A DNA stretch of 52,465 nucleotides from assembly GCF_002282565.1 (NCBI RefSeq), contig NZ_NCJT01000001.1:1-52465 (forward strand), given 5' to 3'. The DNA is from Hyphomonas sp. 34-62-18. Lineage in GTDB: Bacteria > Pseudomonadota > Alphaproteobacteria > Caulobacterales > Hyphomonadaceae. Both the position numbers and the translations under genes were made by a program. Numbering within the stretch: position 1 is the stretch's first letter; every line of letters begins with the position of its first letter. This document shows, in pieces, positions 33,688 to 43,399 of this stretch. The notes under the pieces were generated by a model that saw nothing but the letters and a program-made list of their open reading frames with translations, was not told the DNA's origin and searched no databases.

Positions 33688-34277
33688 CGGGCCTGGTCTT
33701 TCAGCACCGCGTCGATGAACTGGACCGCTTCGGGAGAGGCCCAGTCGGCATCGCCGGCGAGGCGCGCAATTTCCAGCCCGTCGGCGCCATAGAGGATGGT
33801 CGTCGGGAAGCCGCGAACGCCGGCGCCATAGATCACATCGCCATTGTCCATCGGGGCGTGCCGGAAGGCGATGTTGGCAGCGCCAAGTTCGGTGAGGCGG
33901 CGTCTGGCGTAGTCGGCATCTTCCGGCGAATCGACGCTGAGGGCGACGACTTCGAAACTGTCGCTGGCCCGCGCGGTCTGCAGGGCGCCGAGGGAGGGCA
34001 TTTCCTTTTCGCAGGGCGGGCACCAGGTGGCCCAGTAATTCACAAGGATGGTCTTGCCCTTGAAGATTTCGAGCGTCTGGGGGGTATTGTCCACATCGGT
34101 GAAGGTGCCCGCCGGGATTGGCTGGCCGGCGCTGCCGAATTCCAGCTTGGCCATCTGCCCGGTGGCAAAGCCCTGATAGGGATTTCCTGCGGGCTTTCCT
34201 GTCGCAGCGCTCATCAGCACGTAGACAATCGCTCCAAGGCCGACCAAGAAGAGGCCGATATAGGCGTAGCGGGTCAT
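33684..34277 (-). CDS. TlpA/ResA-like thiol-disulfide oxidoreductase
   Basis: 197 residues. One N-terminal membrane anchor (about 5-25). The thioredoxin fold has ILVNYWATWCPPCEKEMPSL with the CPPC active site, and GVRGFPTTILYGADG with the cis-Pro. Such periplasmic proteins reduce disulfides, commonly for cytochrome c maturation. It is divergent from argH with only 41-47 bp between starts, next to the argH-lptM-lysA group, a known neighbourhood in alphaproteobacteria. Confidence 0.92.
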   Translation of the reverse strand: MTRYAYIGLFLVGLGAIVYVLMSAATGKPAGNPYQGFATGQMAKLEFGSAGQPIPAGTFTDVDNTPQTLEIFKGKTILVNYWATWCPPCEKEMPSLGALQTARASDSFEVVALSVDSPEDADYARRRLTELGAANIAFRHAPMDNGDVIYGAGVRGFPTTILYGADGLEIARLAGDADWASPEAVQFIDAVLKDQAR

Positions 34278-34324
34278 GGAGTGGTCCCCTCATTGGCGTC
34301 AGATAGAGATACGAGGATATGGCA

Positions 34325-35722
34325 ATGGCGGATGACAAAGGCCAGATGATGTGGGGCGGGCGATTTGCCGCGACACCTTCGGCCATCATGGAAGAGATCA
34401 ACGCCTCGCTGGATATCGACCGGCGCATGGCAGAGGAAGACGTGGCAGGCAGCCGCGCCCATGCCGACATGCTGGCCGAAATGGGTATCCTGAGCGGAGC
34501 CGACAATGAGGCCATCCAGGCCGGGCTCGACCAGGTGATCGAAGAGATGCGGGCCGGGACATTCCCATTCCGCCGGGAGCTTGAAGACATTCATATGAAT
34601 GTCGAGGCGCGCCTGAAGGAGCTGATCGGGGAGCCTGCCGGGCGGTTGCACACCGCGCGCTCCCGCAACGATCAGGTGATCACCGACTTCCGCCTCTGGA
34701 CGCGCCGGGCGCTGGACGAGACGGGTCAGCTGGTGGCGGGGCTTCAGGCGATGCTGGTGCGCCGGGCAGGGGAGAACACAGCCACGGTGATGCCGGGCTT
34801 TACCCATCTGCAGACGGCGCAGCCTGTCACGCTGGGCCATCATCTGCTCGCCTATGTCGAGATGCTGGAGCGGGATCGCTCGCGGCTGCTCGATTGCGCG
34901 GTGCGCCTTAATGAATGCCCGCTGGGCGCTGCGGCGCTGGCCGGGACAGGCTTTCCGATCGACCGCGACATGACGGCCGAAGCACTGGGTTTCTCCCGGC
35001 CGATGGCCAATTCGCTGGACGCGGTATCGGCGCGCGATTTTGCGCTGGAGGCGCTGTCGTCACTCTCGATCGCGGCCACCCATCTTTCGCGCCTCGCCGA
35101 AGAAATCGTTCTGTGGACGAGCCCGCAGTTCGGCTTCGCGCGCCTCAGCGACCAGTGGTCGACGGGCTCCTCCATCATGCCTCAGAAACGCAACCCGGAT
35201 GCGGCCGAGCTGATCCGGGCGAAGGCTTCGCTGATCACTGGCCAGTATGCGGCGCTGCAGGGGGCCATCAAGGCGCTGCCATTGGCCTATGCGAAGGATC
35301 TGCAGGACGACAAACGCCTCACTTTTGACGCCTTCGACACGTTCAATCTGTGCGTCCGGGCAATGACCGGCATGATCGAGACCATCAGCTTCAAACCCGA
35401 TGTGATGCGGGCGGCAGCGGCAAAGGGTTTCTCCACGGCGACGGATCTGGCCGACTGGCTGGTTCGGGAGCTGGGAATGCCGTTCCGCGACGCGCACCAT
35501 GTCACGGGCCGCATCGTGGCGCGGGCAGAAGCCAAGGGAGTTGATCTTGCTGATCTGCCGCTGAAGGAAATGCAGGCCGTGCACAGCGCCATCACGCAGG
35601 AAGTTTTCAGCGTGCTCAGCGTGGAAGCATCGGCGGCGTCACGTACATCCTATGGCGCCACAAGCCCTGTTCGCGTGGCCGAACAGGTGGCACAGTGGAA
35701 ACAGAGACTTCGACTGGAGTAG
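34325..35722 (+). CDS. argH: Argininosuccinate lyase
   Basis: 465 residues from the ATG at 34325, chosen because GAGG lies 8 nt upstream; an ATG at 34319 is in frame but too close to it. [32 protein letters not shown] and the signature [18 protein letters not shown] with catalytic Ser identify the family. It cleaves argininosuccinate to arginine and fumarate. lptM follows after 4 bp. Confidence 0.97.
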   Translation: MADDKGQMMWGGRFAATPSAIMEEINASLDIDRRMAEEDVAGSRAHADMLAEMGILSGADNEAIQAGLDQVIEEMRAGTFPFRRELEDIHMNVEARLKELIGEPAGRLHTARSRNDQVITDFRLWTRRALDETGQLVAGLQAMLVRRAGENTATVMPGFTHLQTAQPVTLGHHLLAYVEMLERDRSRLLDCAVRLNECPLGAAALAGTGFPIDRDMTAEALGFSRPMANSLDAVSARDFALEALSSLSIAATHLSRLAEEIVLWTSPQFGFARLSDQWSTGSSIMPQKRNPDAAELIRAKASLITGQYAALQGAIKALPLAYAKDLQDDKRLTFDAFDTFNLCVRAMTGMIETISFKPDVMRAAAAKGFSTATDLADWLVRELGMPFRDAHHVTGRIVARAEAKGVDLADLPLKEMQAVHSAITQEVFSVLSVEASAASRTSYGATSPVRVAEQVAQWKQRLRLE

Positions 35723-35726
35723 TCCG

Positions 35727-35969
35727 ATGAAACGTATTCTTGCCCTTGCGGCTGTTGCCCTTCTCACCACCAGCCTGTCGGCGTGCGGCCTGCAGGGACC
35801 GCTTCAGCGGCCTGGCCCCCTGATTGGAAATCCTTCGGGCGCGATTGACCCTGCCACGTTGCCGGACGGAGAAGCCCAGGACCTGCCGACCCTGCCGGAT
35901 CGCCCGCAGAATTCTGAAGAAGACGCTGAGGCTGAAGACGAACTTCTCGGCGGGCCGGGAGGTTTCTGA
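35727..35969 (+). CDS. lptM: LPS translocon maturation chaperone LptM (YifL)
   Basis: 80 residues. The signal peptide ends LSACGLQGPLQRPGP: the lipobox Cys is followed by GLQGPL, the conserved CGxxGPL core of LptM. The remainder is Pro/Asp/Glu-rich. LptM helps LptD form correct disulfides for LPS export in E. coli. The argH-lptM-lysA order matches many alpha- and gammaproteobacteria. GGAG lies about 9 nt before the ATG, and its stop shares bases with the next ATG. Confidence 0.88.
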   Translation: MKRILALAAVALLTTSLSACGLQGPLQRPGPLIGNPSGAIDPATLPDGEAQDLPTLPDRPQNSEEDAEAEDELLGGPGGF

Positions 35970-36199
35970 TGCGGCTGAAAGCCTGTTTGCTGGCGGTGGC
36001 CGCCGGCGCGTTTCTGGCGGCCTGCCAGACAGCGCCCGCTGCCCCTGAGCCCGAGCCGGTGGCCGAGCAGACCCCTGCGGTCGACGTGCCGCCACCCCCA
36101 GCTGCGGACAAACCCCGCGTGAATGAATGGGGCGGGGAAGTTCCCGAGAACAAGCCCGCCGGGGATGTCGATGAAGGCGGACTTGGCGACCTCTCCTGA
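35969..36199 (+). CDS. Small lipoprotein
   Basis: 76 residues. The lipobox FLAAC ends the signal peptide (residues 1-18); the mature part is short and Pro/Glu-rich (APEPEPVAEQTPAVDVPPPP). It overlaps the LptM stop by one base and precedes lysA by 12 bp. No domain recognised; possibly an envelope accessory protein. Confidence 0.75.
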   Translation: MRLKACLLAVAAGAFLAACQTAPAAPEPEPVAEQTPAVDVPPPPAADKPRVNEWGGEVPENKPAGDVDEGGLGDLS

Positions 36200-36211
36200 C
36201 CTGGAGCCTAC

Positions 36212-37486
36212 ATGCATCATTTCAATTATGCCGGAGGCCGCCTCCAGTGTGAGGGCGTCGACCTTGGCCGCATTGCGGACGAGGTGGGCACACCGGTCTA
36301 CGTCTATTCAAACGCCACGCTGGAGCGGCATGCGCGGGTGATTGCCGAAGCCTTCAGCGGCCAGAAGGTGCTGATAGCCTATTCGGTGAAGGCCAATGGC
36401 AACCTCGCTGTTCTGGCGACCCTGGCGGCGCAGGGATGCGGGGCAGATGTGGTGTCCGGCGGCGAGATGCAGCGGGCGATGAAGGCGGGCATCCCGGCCT
36501 CGCGCATCGTATTCTCCGGTGTTGGCAAGACGGCAGCCGAGATGAAGCTGGCGCTGGAAGCGGGCATTCACCAGTTCAATGTGGAGAGCGCGGGAGAGCT
36601 TCGCCTCCTGTCCAAAGTGGCGAGCGGCCTGGGCCGTACGGCCCCGATTGCGCTGCGCGTGAACCCGGATGTGGCCGCGGGTGGCCATCCCAACATCTCG
36701 ACAGGCAAATCCGGCGACAAGTTCGGAGTGCCCTGGGGCGAGGCCGAAGCGCTTTATGCCGAGGCGGGCAAGCTGCCGGGCATCAAGGTGGTTGGCGTCG
36801 ATGTGCATATCGGTAGCCAGATCGGCGAGCTGGCCCCGATGCGGGCCGCGTTTGAGAAGGTGGTGGGCCTTGCCTTGCGTCTGCGGGAGCAGGGGCATGC
36901 CATCGCGCGCATCGATGTGGGCGGCGGGCTTGGCATTCCCTATCGCGAAACCGATGCTCCGGCGGCGCCATCGGCCTATGCTGCGATGATTGCCGAAGTG
37001 ACCGCAGGCCACGGGTTTGAGGTGATCCTTGAGCCGGGCCGGGTGATTGCCGGGAACGCCGGCGTTTTGCTGACGACCGCCCTCTATGAAAAGCAGGCGC
37101 CGGACCGGACGTTCCTGATCATTGACGCCGGGATGAATGACCTTATCCGCCCAGCGCTCTACGGCGCCCATCACGACATCCGTCCCTTGGTGGAACCTGC
37201 GCAAGGCGCAGCAGAGAAGACCTATGACGTGGTCGGGCCGATCTGCGAGTCTACCGACAAATTTGCCACCGGGCGCGCTTTGCCGGAGGTGGCTCCGGGG
37301 GACCGCCTGGCTTTCATGTCTGCAGGCGCCTATGGCGCTGTGCTCTCTTCGGCCTACAATGCTCGTCCATTGGTTCCGGAAGTTCTGGTCAATGGCGAAC
37401 ACTACAGCGTGGTGCGCCGGCGGCCGGACTTTGAAGAAATGACGATGCTGGAAGAGGTGCCCGATTGGATCAAGGCGAAGGCCTGA
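36212..37486 (+). CDS. lysA: Diaminopimelate decarboxylase
   Basis: 424 residues. The PLP lysine is in LIAYSVKANGN. SGGEMQRAMKAG, GGHPNISTGKSGDKFGV, HIGSQIGEL and the substrate/PLP residues in LEPGRVIAGNAG, and VVGPICESTDKFATGR (catalytic Cys at the dimer interface) are typical. It makes lysine from meso-diaminopimelate. The next gene starts inside its 3' end. Confidence 0.97.
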   Translation: MHHFNYAGGRLQCEGVDLGRIADEVGTPVYVYSNATLERHARVIAEAFSGQKVLIAYSVKANGNLAVLATLAAQGCGADVVSGGEMQRAMKAGIPASRIVFSGVGKTAAEMKLALEAGIHQFNVESAGELRLLSKVASGLGRTAPIALRVNPDVAAGGHPNISTGKSGDKFGVPWGEAEALYAEAGKLPGIKVVGVDVHIGSQIGELAPMRAAFEKVVGLALRLREQGHAIARIDVGGGLGIPYRETDAPAAPSAYAAMIAEVTAGHGFEVILEPGRVIAGNAGVLLTTALYEKQAPDRTFLIIDAGMNDLIRPALYGAHHDIRPLVEPAQGAAEKTYDVVGPICESTDKFATGRALPEVAPGDRLAFMSAGAYGAVLSSAYNARPLVPEVLVNGEHYSVVRRRPDFEEMTMLEEVPDWIKAKA

Positions 37487-40152
37487 ACACGCTGGGGAAG
37501 AAGCTTGCGGCCACACGCCGCCGGCTGACGCTTCTGGCGATGGGCCGCGCCGGGTGGCCAGCCTTTGTCTTTGGTGCCGTCTTCCTGGCAATCGCTCTGG
37601 CGGGCGGCTTTGACCGGCTGAGCAGCTTTCTGGCGGCGGCGATCCTGCCGGTTCTGATCCTCACCGGGCTTGGCCTGCTCTGGATGTCCTGGCGGCGCTA
37701 CCAGCCGCCCACTGAGGCAGACGTCATCCGCGCGCTGGATCGCCAGTCCGAACTGCGGCCCGTTTCCTCGCTGACAGACCGGCCAGCCGATGCCTCTGCC
37801 GCGCCGGCCAGCCTGTGGCGGGCGCACCGGGCGCGGCTGATGGCCGAAATCGGAAACCTTCGCCTCCCGTGCCTTGGTGCCGAATGGGCGGCACTTGATC
37901 CCTACCGGCTGCGCTATGTTCTCCCCGTTGGCGTGATCGCGCTGGCGCTGATTGCCGGGCCTGCCGCGCCGGGGCGCATTTTACGGGCGCTGAGCCCGGA
38001 CCTTGGCGCGCTGGCGGGCGCCGACAAGATGGTGGTGGAAGCCTGGGTAACGCCACCAGAATATACCGGGCGGGCGCCGATCTTCCTGCAGGCGGGCATG
38101 AAAGAGGTACGTGTGCCGGCGGGCTCGGAAGTGACCTTGCGCACGCAGGCGCCCTCTGCGCCCAAGCTGATCCTGCGGGGCGACAAGCGCAAGACGCTGC
38201 GCTTTGCCAAGACACCTGAAGGCGCCTTCGAGGCGCGCGCCCGCATTGAGGACGACACCCGCCTTTCGGTCAACTGGTGGGGCGAGCGGGCGCGGTGGAC
38301 CTTCAGTGTGCTGCCCGATGAGGTGCCCCTGATCGCGTTTGACAGTTCACCCGTGCCCGGTGAGCGCGACCAGGTGGAATTCAAATGGAAGGCGGGCGAT
38401 GATTATGGCGTGACGGCGGTGGAGTTGGCCATCCGGCTGCGCACGCCCCATCCGGCTGCTCCGGAGGCGGAAGACCGTGTGCCGGTGCCAATGCCAGGCG
38501 CGCCGGGCGCCAAGGAGCTGTCTGCTACCGCGCAGCTGGATCTGACGCGGCACCGCTGGGCAGGCCTGCCGGTGGATGTGCGGCTGGTGGCCCGTGATGG
38601 GGCTGGGCAGGAGGGCTTCAGCGAATCCCTGCCGTTCATTCTGCCGGAGAAGCTGTTCCTGGATCCGCTGGCGCAGGCTGCGCAGGAGGCCCGCGTGACC
38701 GTGCTGCGCGAGCCGCGCCCCTACGCAGAGCTTCCGAAGAACGAGTCGGCGCTGACTGATGGCGCCATCAATGCGGCTGCAACCGGGCGCCTCGACGCTG
38801 CGCCGGAAGGCGTGCGGCAGGCGGCGCTGATGCTCGATTCGGTGACCTATCGCGGGGAGATGTTCATCAATGACCTGGGCGCGTTCATGGGCCTGCGCAT
38901 GGCGCTGAGCACGCTGCAATCTGCGGGCACCAAGGCCGAAGCCGACGCTGTGGAGCCGCTGCTCTGGGCGATTGCGCTGAAACTGGAGCATGGCAGCGTG
39001 GCGGACGCGCGCGCCCGGCTGGAAGCGGCCCGCGCGGCGTTGGAGCGGGCCCTGCGCGAGGGCGCATCCGAGGAGGAAATCCGCAGGCTGATGGAAGCCT
39101 TCCGCGATGCGGCTAATGAATATCTTGCCGCAAAGATGGCCGAGGCGATGGCGGGCGGGCTGGACGGGCCGGAGCAGCAACAGGACGGGCAGGCGCAGGC
39201 GGGTGGCGATTCCCTGGGCGGGCAGGACTTTGAAGACATGCTGAACGCCCTGCAGGACCTGACCGAGACCGGCGCAGCCGAACAGGCGCGGCAGCTGTTG
39301 TCGGACATCACCAATTTGCTCGAAAATCTCGAATTCCAGCGCGGCCAGGGCCAGGGCGGCGACGGTATGCCGGGCGAACAGGCCGACGGGCAGGAAAACG
39401 ATCTTCCGCCTGAAGAGCAGGAGCTGACAGACGCGATGCGGCGCCTGTCTGAAATCCTTCGCGAGCAGCGCCAGCTCAATGATGACACCCTTGCCCAGCA
39501 ACGGGGCGAACAGCCCGGCCAGATGGGGGAGCAGCCCGGTGAGGGATCCGAGCAGGGTCAGGGCGGTGATATGGAAGGCCAGGGCACCGGCGAAGGGCAG
39601 GAACAAGGCGAGCAGGGCGGAGGCGCCCGCGAGGGCGGCGGAGAGCCGGGCAATGGACGTGGCGGCACGCTTGCCGAGCGTCAGGCCGAGCTTGGCCGTC
39701 TTGTGGAAGAATTGGCGCGGCGCGGCGGCAATAGCGGGCAGACCGGCGAAGAGGGCGCAGGCCAGCCCGGCGCGGGCATTGACGAAGAGACCTTGGAGGC
39801 CATTCTGGACGCGCAGCGGCGGGCCGAGCGCGCGCTTGAGGGCGGCAATGAAGGCCGCGCGATCCTGGATCAGGAGCGGGCGACGCAGATGCTGTCTGAA
39901 CTTTCCCGCGACATGGCCAACCAGATCGATCAGATGCGGGCAAACCGCATGGGTGAGCAGGGGCAGAGTTCCAACGATCCGCTGGGCCGGCCCCTGACCG
40001 GCGCAGGCAATGACGGCCAGGGCGTGGAAATCCCTTCTGAGTCCGAACGTCAGCGTGCCAAGGATATTCTCGATGAACTCCGCCGCCGCTATGAGCAGGC
40101 AGAGGACGAGGAAGAGCGCGAATATCTCCGCCGGTTGCTGGAGCGGTTCTGA
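37465..40152 (+). CDS. DUF4175/TIGR02302 family large membrane protein
   Basis: 895 residues from a TTG at 37465 that overlaps lysA by 22 nt, with GAAGAGG 8 nt upstream; an ATG at 37543 is an alternative. Three hydrophobic segments lie near residues 25-75 and 150-170, followed by a periplasmic beta region (VEAWVTPPEYTGRAPIFLQAG and FDSSPVPGERDQVEFKWKAG, each quoted in part). From about 560 to 790 there is a long Gln/Gly/Glu/Asp-rich low-complexity stretch, then helical LSRDMANQIDQMRANRMG. The layout matches DUF4175 proteins downstream of lysA in alphaproteobacteria. Function unknown; an envelope role is likely. Confidence 0.85.
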   Translation: MDQGEGLNTLGKKLAATRRRLTLLAMGRAGWPAFVFGAVFLAIALAGGFDRLSSFLAAAILPVLILTGLGLLWMSWRRYQPPTEADVIRALDRQSELRPVSSLTDRPADASAAPASLWRAHRARLMAEIGNLRLPCLGAEWAALDPYRLRYVLPVGVIALALIAGPAAPGRILRALSPDLGALAGADKMVVEAWVTPPEYTGRAPIFLQAGMKEVRVPAGSEVTLRTQAPSAPKLILRGDKRKTLRFAKTPEGAFEARARIEDDTRLSVNWWGERARWTFSVLPDEVPLIAFDSSPVPGERDQVEFKWKAGDDYGVTAVELAIRLRTPHPAAPEAEDRVPVPMPGAPGAKELSATAQLDLTRHRWAGLPVDVRLVARDGAGQEGFSESLPFILPEKLFLDPLAQAAQEARVTVLREPRPYAELPKNESALTDGAINAAATGRLDAAPEGVRQAALMLDSVTYRGEMFINDLGAFMGLRMALSTLQSAGTKAEADAVEPLLWAIALKLEHGSVADARARLEAARAALERALREGASEEEIRRLMEAFRDAANEYLAAKMAEAMAGGLDGPEQQQDGQAQAGGDSLGGQDFEDMLNALQDLTETGAAEQARQLLSDITNLLENLEFQRGQGQGGDGMPGEQADGQENDLPPEEQELTDAMRRLSEILREQRQLNDDTLAQQRGEQPGQMGEQPGEGSEQGQGGDMEGQGTGEGQEQGEQGGGAREGGGEPGNGRGGTLAERQAELGRLVEELARRGGNSGQTGEEGAGQPGAGIDEETLEAILDAQRRAERALEGGNEGRAILDQERATQMLSELSRDMANQIDQMRANRMGEQGQSSNDPLGRPLTGAGNDGQGVEIPSESERQRAKDILDELRRRYEQAEDEEEREYLRRLLERF

Positions 40153-40217
40153 TCAGACGCTTGCGAGGCCAGCGGCGGCGTGGTCTCTTCCGGCAAAAGA
40201 CTGACCAGGAGGAGAGC

Positions 40218-41180
40218 ATGGCGGCGCGCTGGGAATACACGAAGGGCCTGAAGGACATCGGCAATGGGCTTTACGCCTGGCTGCAACCCGATGGCGGCTG
40301 GGGCTGGTCGAATGCTGGGCTGATCCGCGATGGAGACGCTTCGCTTCTGGTCGATACGCTGTTTGACATGGCGCTGACCCGCGAGATGCTCGACGCGATG
40401 GCCGATGCCACCGGGATTGGTGCCGACAAGATTGGCACGATTGTAAATACCCATGCCAATGGCGATCATTGCCATGGCAACGGATGTTGTCCGCAGGCGG
40501 AGATTATTGCCTCTGAAGCAAGCGCAAAAGAGATGGCGGAAGTGCCGCCGGCCATGCTCGCGCAGTTCAAGAAGATGGGCGCGCAGCTTGGCCCGGCGGG
40601 CAGCTATTTTGCCGACATCTTCGCACCGTTTGATTTTGAGAATGTCGATGAGCGCACGCCGACGAAGACATTTTCCGGAACGCTGGACCTGAAGGTCGGC
40701 GACAAGGCCGTGAAGCTGATCGAGGTTGGCCCGGCGCATACGGGCGGGGATGTGCTGGTGCTTGTGCCCGGAGACAAGGCGGTGTTCACCGGGGACATTC
40801 TCTTCATTGATGGCACGCCGCTGATGTGGGCGGGGCCGGTGGCGAACTGGATCCGGGCGTGTGAGACAATCATTGCGATGGATGTTGATGTCATCGTGCC
40901 GGGGCATGGTCCGGTGACGGATAAGGCAGGCGTGCGCCGCGTAGCGGACTATCTCGCTTTTGTGGACCGGGAAGCGCGGGAGCGTTTCGATGCTGGGATG
41001 AGCGTCCGTGAAGCAGCACTCGACATTGCGCTGGGGGACTATGCCAGCTGGGGCGATGCAGAGCGGATCGCCGTCAATGTGGACAGTCTTTATAGGGAAT
41101 ATCGCGGCGACGGGAAAGTGACGCCGGTGATCGAACTGTTTGCCCTGATGGCCGAGGTGCGGGATGCGCAGCGCCGGTGA
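40218..41180 (+). CDS. MBL-fold metallo-hydrolase
   Basis: 320 residues; AGGAGG lies before the ATG at 40218. Metallo-beta-lactamase motifs: NTHANGDHCHG, where the usual HxHxDH reads HANGDH (second His is Asn), VGPAHTGGDVLVL, AVFTGDILF with the bridging Asp, and VIVPGHGPVTD. This HxN variant occurs in a branch of MBL hydrolases. The C-terminal 90 residues are helical. Substrate unknown. Confidence 0.85.
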   Translation: MAARWEYTKGLKDIGNGLYAWLQPDGGWGWSNAGLIRDGDASLLVDTLFDMALTREMLDAMADATGIGADKIGTIVNTHANGDHCHGNGCCPQAEIIASEASAKEMAEVPPAMLAQFKKMGAQLGPAGSYFADIFAPFDFENVDERTPTKTFSGTLDLKVGDKAVKLIEVGPAHTGGDVLVLVPGDKAVFTGDILFIDGTPLMWAGPVANWIRACETIIAMDVDVIVPGHGPVTDKAGVRRVADYLAFVDREARERFDAGMSVREAALDIALGDYASWGDAERIAVNVDSLYREYRGDGKVTPVIELFALMAEVRDAQRR

Positions 41181-41183
41181 TGC

Positions 41184-41756
41184 CTAGCGGTTCGCGCCGG
41201 GTACCCATTTTACATCATCCGCGCCATCATTGTTGGCGGCGCGCCCGGCCACGAACAGCCAGTCCGACAGCCGGTTGATGAAGGCGAGCGCTTCAGGGTT
41301 CACCGGCTCATTCTCAAGGCTGGCAAGCTCGGCAATGGCGCGCTCGGCACGGCGGCAGAGGGTGCGGGCGACATGCATCTGCGCGGCAAGGCGCGAGCCG
41401 CCCGGCAGGATGAAACTGTCGAGCGGAGGGATCGAGGCGTTCATGGCATCGATCTCTTCCTCAAGCCGGGTGACCTGGGTGGCGATGATGCGTAGCGGCG
41501 TCCATTCCAGAACGCGGCCCCGGTCTGGCGTGGCAAGGTCTGCGCCAAGGTCGAAGAGATCGTTCTGTATACGGCGCAGGCGTTCCAGCATCTCGCCGCT
41601 GGCCTCCAGCGCGGCAACGCCGAGGGCTGCGTTGAGTTCATCGACGGTGCCGTAGGCGGCCACGCGGGGGTGCCATTTCGCAACCGGCTCGCCCGTTGAG
41701 AGGCGAGTTTCGCCCTTGTCTCCGGTGCGGGTGTAGATCTTGTCGAGGCGAACCAT
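41184..41756 (-). CDS. Cob(I)alamin adenosyltransferase, PduO type
   Basis: 190 residues. The N-terminus VRLDKIYTRTGDKGETRLSTG is the ATP-binding motif of PduO enzymes, and YGTVDELNAALGVA and FILPGGSRLAAQMHVARTLCRRAER (quoted in part: HVARTLCRRAER) are also diagnostic. It transfers adenosyl from ATP to cobalamin. It ends 3 bp from the stop of the MBL gene (convergent). A HIG1-type gene lies upstream. Confidence 0.95.
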   Translation of the reverse strand: MVRLDKIYTRTGDKGETRLSTGEPVAKWHPRVAAYGTVDELNAALGVAALEASGEMLERLRRIQNDLFDLGADLATPDRGRVLEWTPLRIIATQVTRLEEEIDAMNASIPPLDSFILPGGSRLAAQMHVARTLCRRAERAIAELASLENEPVNPEALAFINRLSDWLFVAGRAANNDGADDVKWVPGANR

Positions 41757-41773
41757 GGCCTGGCTCCTATTCT

Positions 41774-41986
41774 TCAGCCGCCGAACTTGATGGCCCCGGC
41801 AGCGATACCGATGAGGACCAGGAAAGCAATGGCAATGGCCTGGAAGATGACGCGCATCCGCATCAGCTTGTTGGACCGGCTCACCTGGTTGCCATCCCGG
41901 CGGGCAAGATTGGCAACGCCGATCACCAGAACCACGGCGACTGCGATCAGGGCGGCGTAAAAGCCGATGGTCAGGAATTGTTGCAT
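41774..41986 (-). CDS. HIG1-domain twin-transmembrane protein
   Basis: 70 residues with two membrane segments (about 6-28 and 46-66) around the basic loop NLARRDGNQVSRSNKLMRMR. This is the HIG_1_N pattern of small inner-membrane proteins linked in eukaryotes to respiratory complexes. Pairing with the PduO gene is common in alphaproteobacteria. Confidence 0.88.
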   Translation of the reverse strand: MQQFLTIGFYAALIAVAVVLVIGVANLARRDGNQVSRSNKLMRMRVIFQAIAIAFLVLIGIAAGAIKFGG

Positions 41987-42028
41987 GGCGTGTCGCCTTT
42001 CATCCTTTGAGGGGGGAATACTAGTCCG

Positions 42029-42706
42029 CTATTGGTTGGGGCGCCCTGCTGCATCGGGTCGCGGCAGGCGGTGGACCAGTCGGACCATGGCGCCCGCCCC
42101 GACCAGTGGGGCAAAGAAGGGAATGACCGAGCAGGCAAGCCCGACGAGGAACACCGAAAATCCGTGCCGGTTTCTCAGGGCGACGGCGTCCCGGAAGCTC
42201 ATGTGCCGGCTGGCGGCAAGGGTGGCGTATTCCCGGCCCATCAGGACCGCGTTCATCAAAATGAACACGACCACATTTACCCCGGGAATGAAGTAGAGCG
42301 GGATGGCCAGAAGGTTCAGGAGCAGGGCGGGCAGGGCGATCTTGAGGCCGTTGCTGATCCCTTCCGCCAGGGGTACGGCGCGCGCCTTTGGGGCGCCGAT
42401 GGCTTTCTCCACCCGCTCTGCGGCGATATCGAACAACAGCCCGCCGACCAGCATCGAGGCGGCCGGCGACAGCGCAATCGCCAGGATGACCAGCACGACA
42501 CTCGCGGCCACCTCTCCGGCCGTGGAGACATAGCCGAGCCAGCCGGACCCGTCCGGAATGAGCGGCACGCCATAGCGGATCAACGCGAATGCCGCGCCGC
42601 CTGTCAGGGCAATGGCGAGGATCAGGTTCAGGATGGCGAGCAGGGTCAGCCGCCCGAAGACGACATCCTTTACGCCGCCAACCATGGCACTGATGGCCCG
42701 GCTCAT
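42029..42706 (-). CDS. EI24/CysZ-like membrane protein
   Basis: 225 residues with about four to five membrane segments. LLAILNLILAIALTGGAAFAL and LLNLLAIPLYFIPGVNVVVF (quoted in part) with HMSFRDAVALRNRHG are typical of the EI24 (CysZ-like) family. CysZ imports sulfate in E. coli; for this alphaproteobacterial branch the substrate is unproven. It overlaps zapA by 4 bp. Confidence 0.85.
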   Translation of the reverse strand: MSRAISAMVGGVKDVVFGRLTLLAILNLILAIALTGGAAFALIRYGVPLIPDGSGWLGYVSTAGEVAASVVLVILAIALSPAASMLVGGLLFDIAAERVEKAIGAPKARAVPLAEGISNGLKIALPALLLNLLAIPLYFIPGVNVVVFILMNAVLMGREYATLAASRHMSFRDAVALRNRHGFSVFLVGLACSVIPFFAPLVGAGAMVRLVHRLPRPDAAGRPNQ

Positions 42707-43014
42707 GCCGCGCCGCCGCTTTCGAGGCGCGCGGCCAAAGCCTCAACCTTCATGGCCATCGCGGTCAGCAGCGTGGCAGCCTGGGCATCGCTGGCTGCCG
42801 AGGGGGCCGCCTGCCGGGCGGCGTCCAACTCATCCAGCAATGCCAGGGCCGCAATCAGCAGCAGCCGGTCATCACCAATATCGCCAACGGCTGAGGAGAT
42901 GACGGTGAGCCGGGCATCAAGCTGCTCGGCGAGGCGCTGAACCCGCATTTCCTGTCCCGGCGTGCAGGCGATGGAAAAGCTGCGGCCCCGGATGCGGATG
43001 TCAGCCTTTGCCAT
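42703..43014 (-). CDS. zapA: Cell division protein ZapA
   Basis: 103 residues. ADIRIRGRSFSIACTPGQE and LAEQLDARLTVISSAVGDIG, then RLLLIAALALLDEL give the ZapA fold: a small N-terminal domain and a coiled coil that bundles FtsZ filaments. Two adjacent ATGs (43017, 43014) are possible; the inner one has AGGAG at 7 nt. It overlaps the end of the DUF4164 gene by 14 bp and the CysZ-like gene by 4 bp. Confidence 0.92.
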   Translation of the reverse strand: MAKADIRIRGRSFSIACTPGQEMRVQRLAEQLDARLTVISSAVGDIGDDRLLLIAALALLDELDAARQAAPSAASDAQAATLLTAMAMKVEALAARLESGGAA

Positions 43015-43294
43015 CATCCGTCTCCTGTTCCTCAGGACCAAGCGCGGCGCGCACTTCCAGGATGGCGGCGCCGAGGGCTTCACTCGCTTCATCGGCGAGC
43101 GCCTGAAGCTCTCGCTCCCGCGCGAGGGCTGTATCCAGTTCTTCGGCCAGCCGGGCACGGTCTTCGACAAGGGCGGCAATTTCCGCCTTCAGCGCGGCCG
43201 GGTCTCCGGCACGCGTCATATGGGCCTCGAGCGCGACTTCCAGGCGCTTCAGGGCCGCATCCAGACGCGTGGCTGCCGAGTCCATGTCATTCAT
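43001..43294 (-). CDS. DUF4164 family coiled-coil protein
   Basis: 97 residues, nearly all a predicted coiled coil (ATRLDAALKRLEVALEAH, LVEDRARLAEELDTALARER). DUF4164 genes lie directly before zapA in alphaproteobacteria, sometimes described as ZapB-like partners by position. It is divergent from the transketolase gene, with 105 bp between starts. Confidence 0.85.
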   Translation of the reverse strand: MNDMDSAATRLDAALKRLEVALEAHMTRAGDPAALKAEIAALVEDRARLAEELDTALARERELQALADEASEALGAAILEVRAALGPEEQETDDGKG

Positions 43295-43399
43295 GATTTA
43301 TTGGAGTATCTGCATTGGTTTGCGCCGCCAAGCGCCTTGACGGCAGCCAGCAAGTCTGGCCTAGCACCCTCGAACTCAAAACTTCGGGAGATCAGCAGA

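Noticed and set aside
38347-39606. Minus-strand frame opposite the DUF4175 gene
   Set aside because: It lies over low-complexity Gln/Gly coding sequence and shows no motif.
43337-43366. TTGACG with a possible -10 upstream of transketolase
   Set aside because: The -35 is good but no acceptable -10 lies at 16-18 bp.
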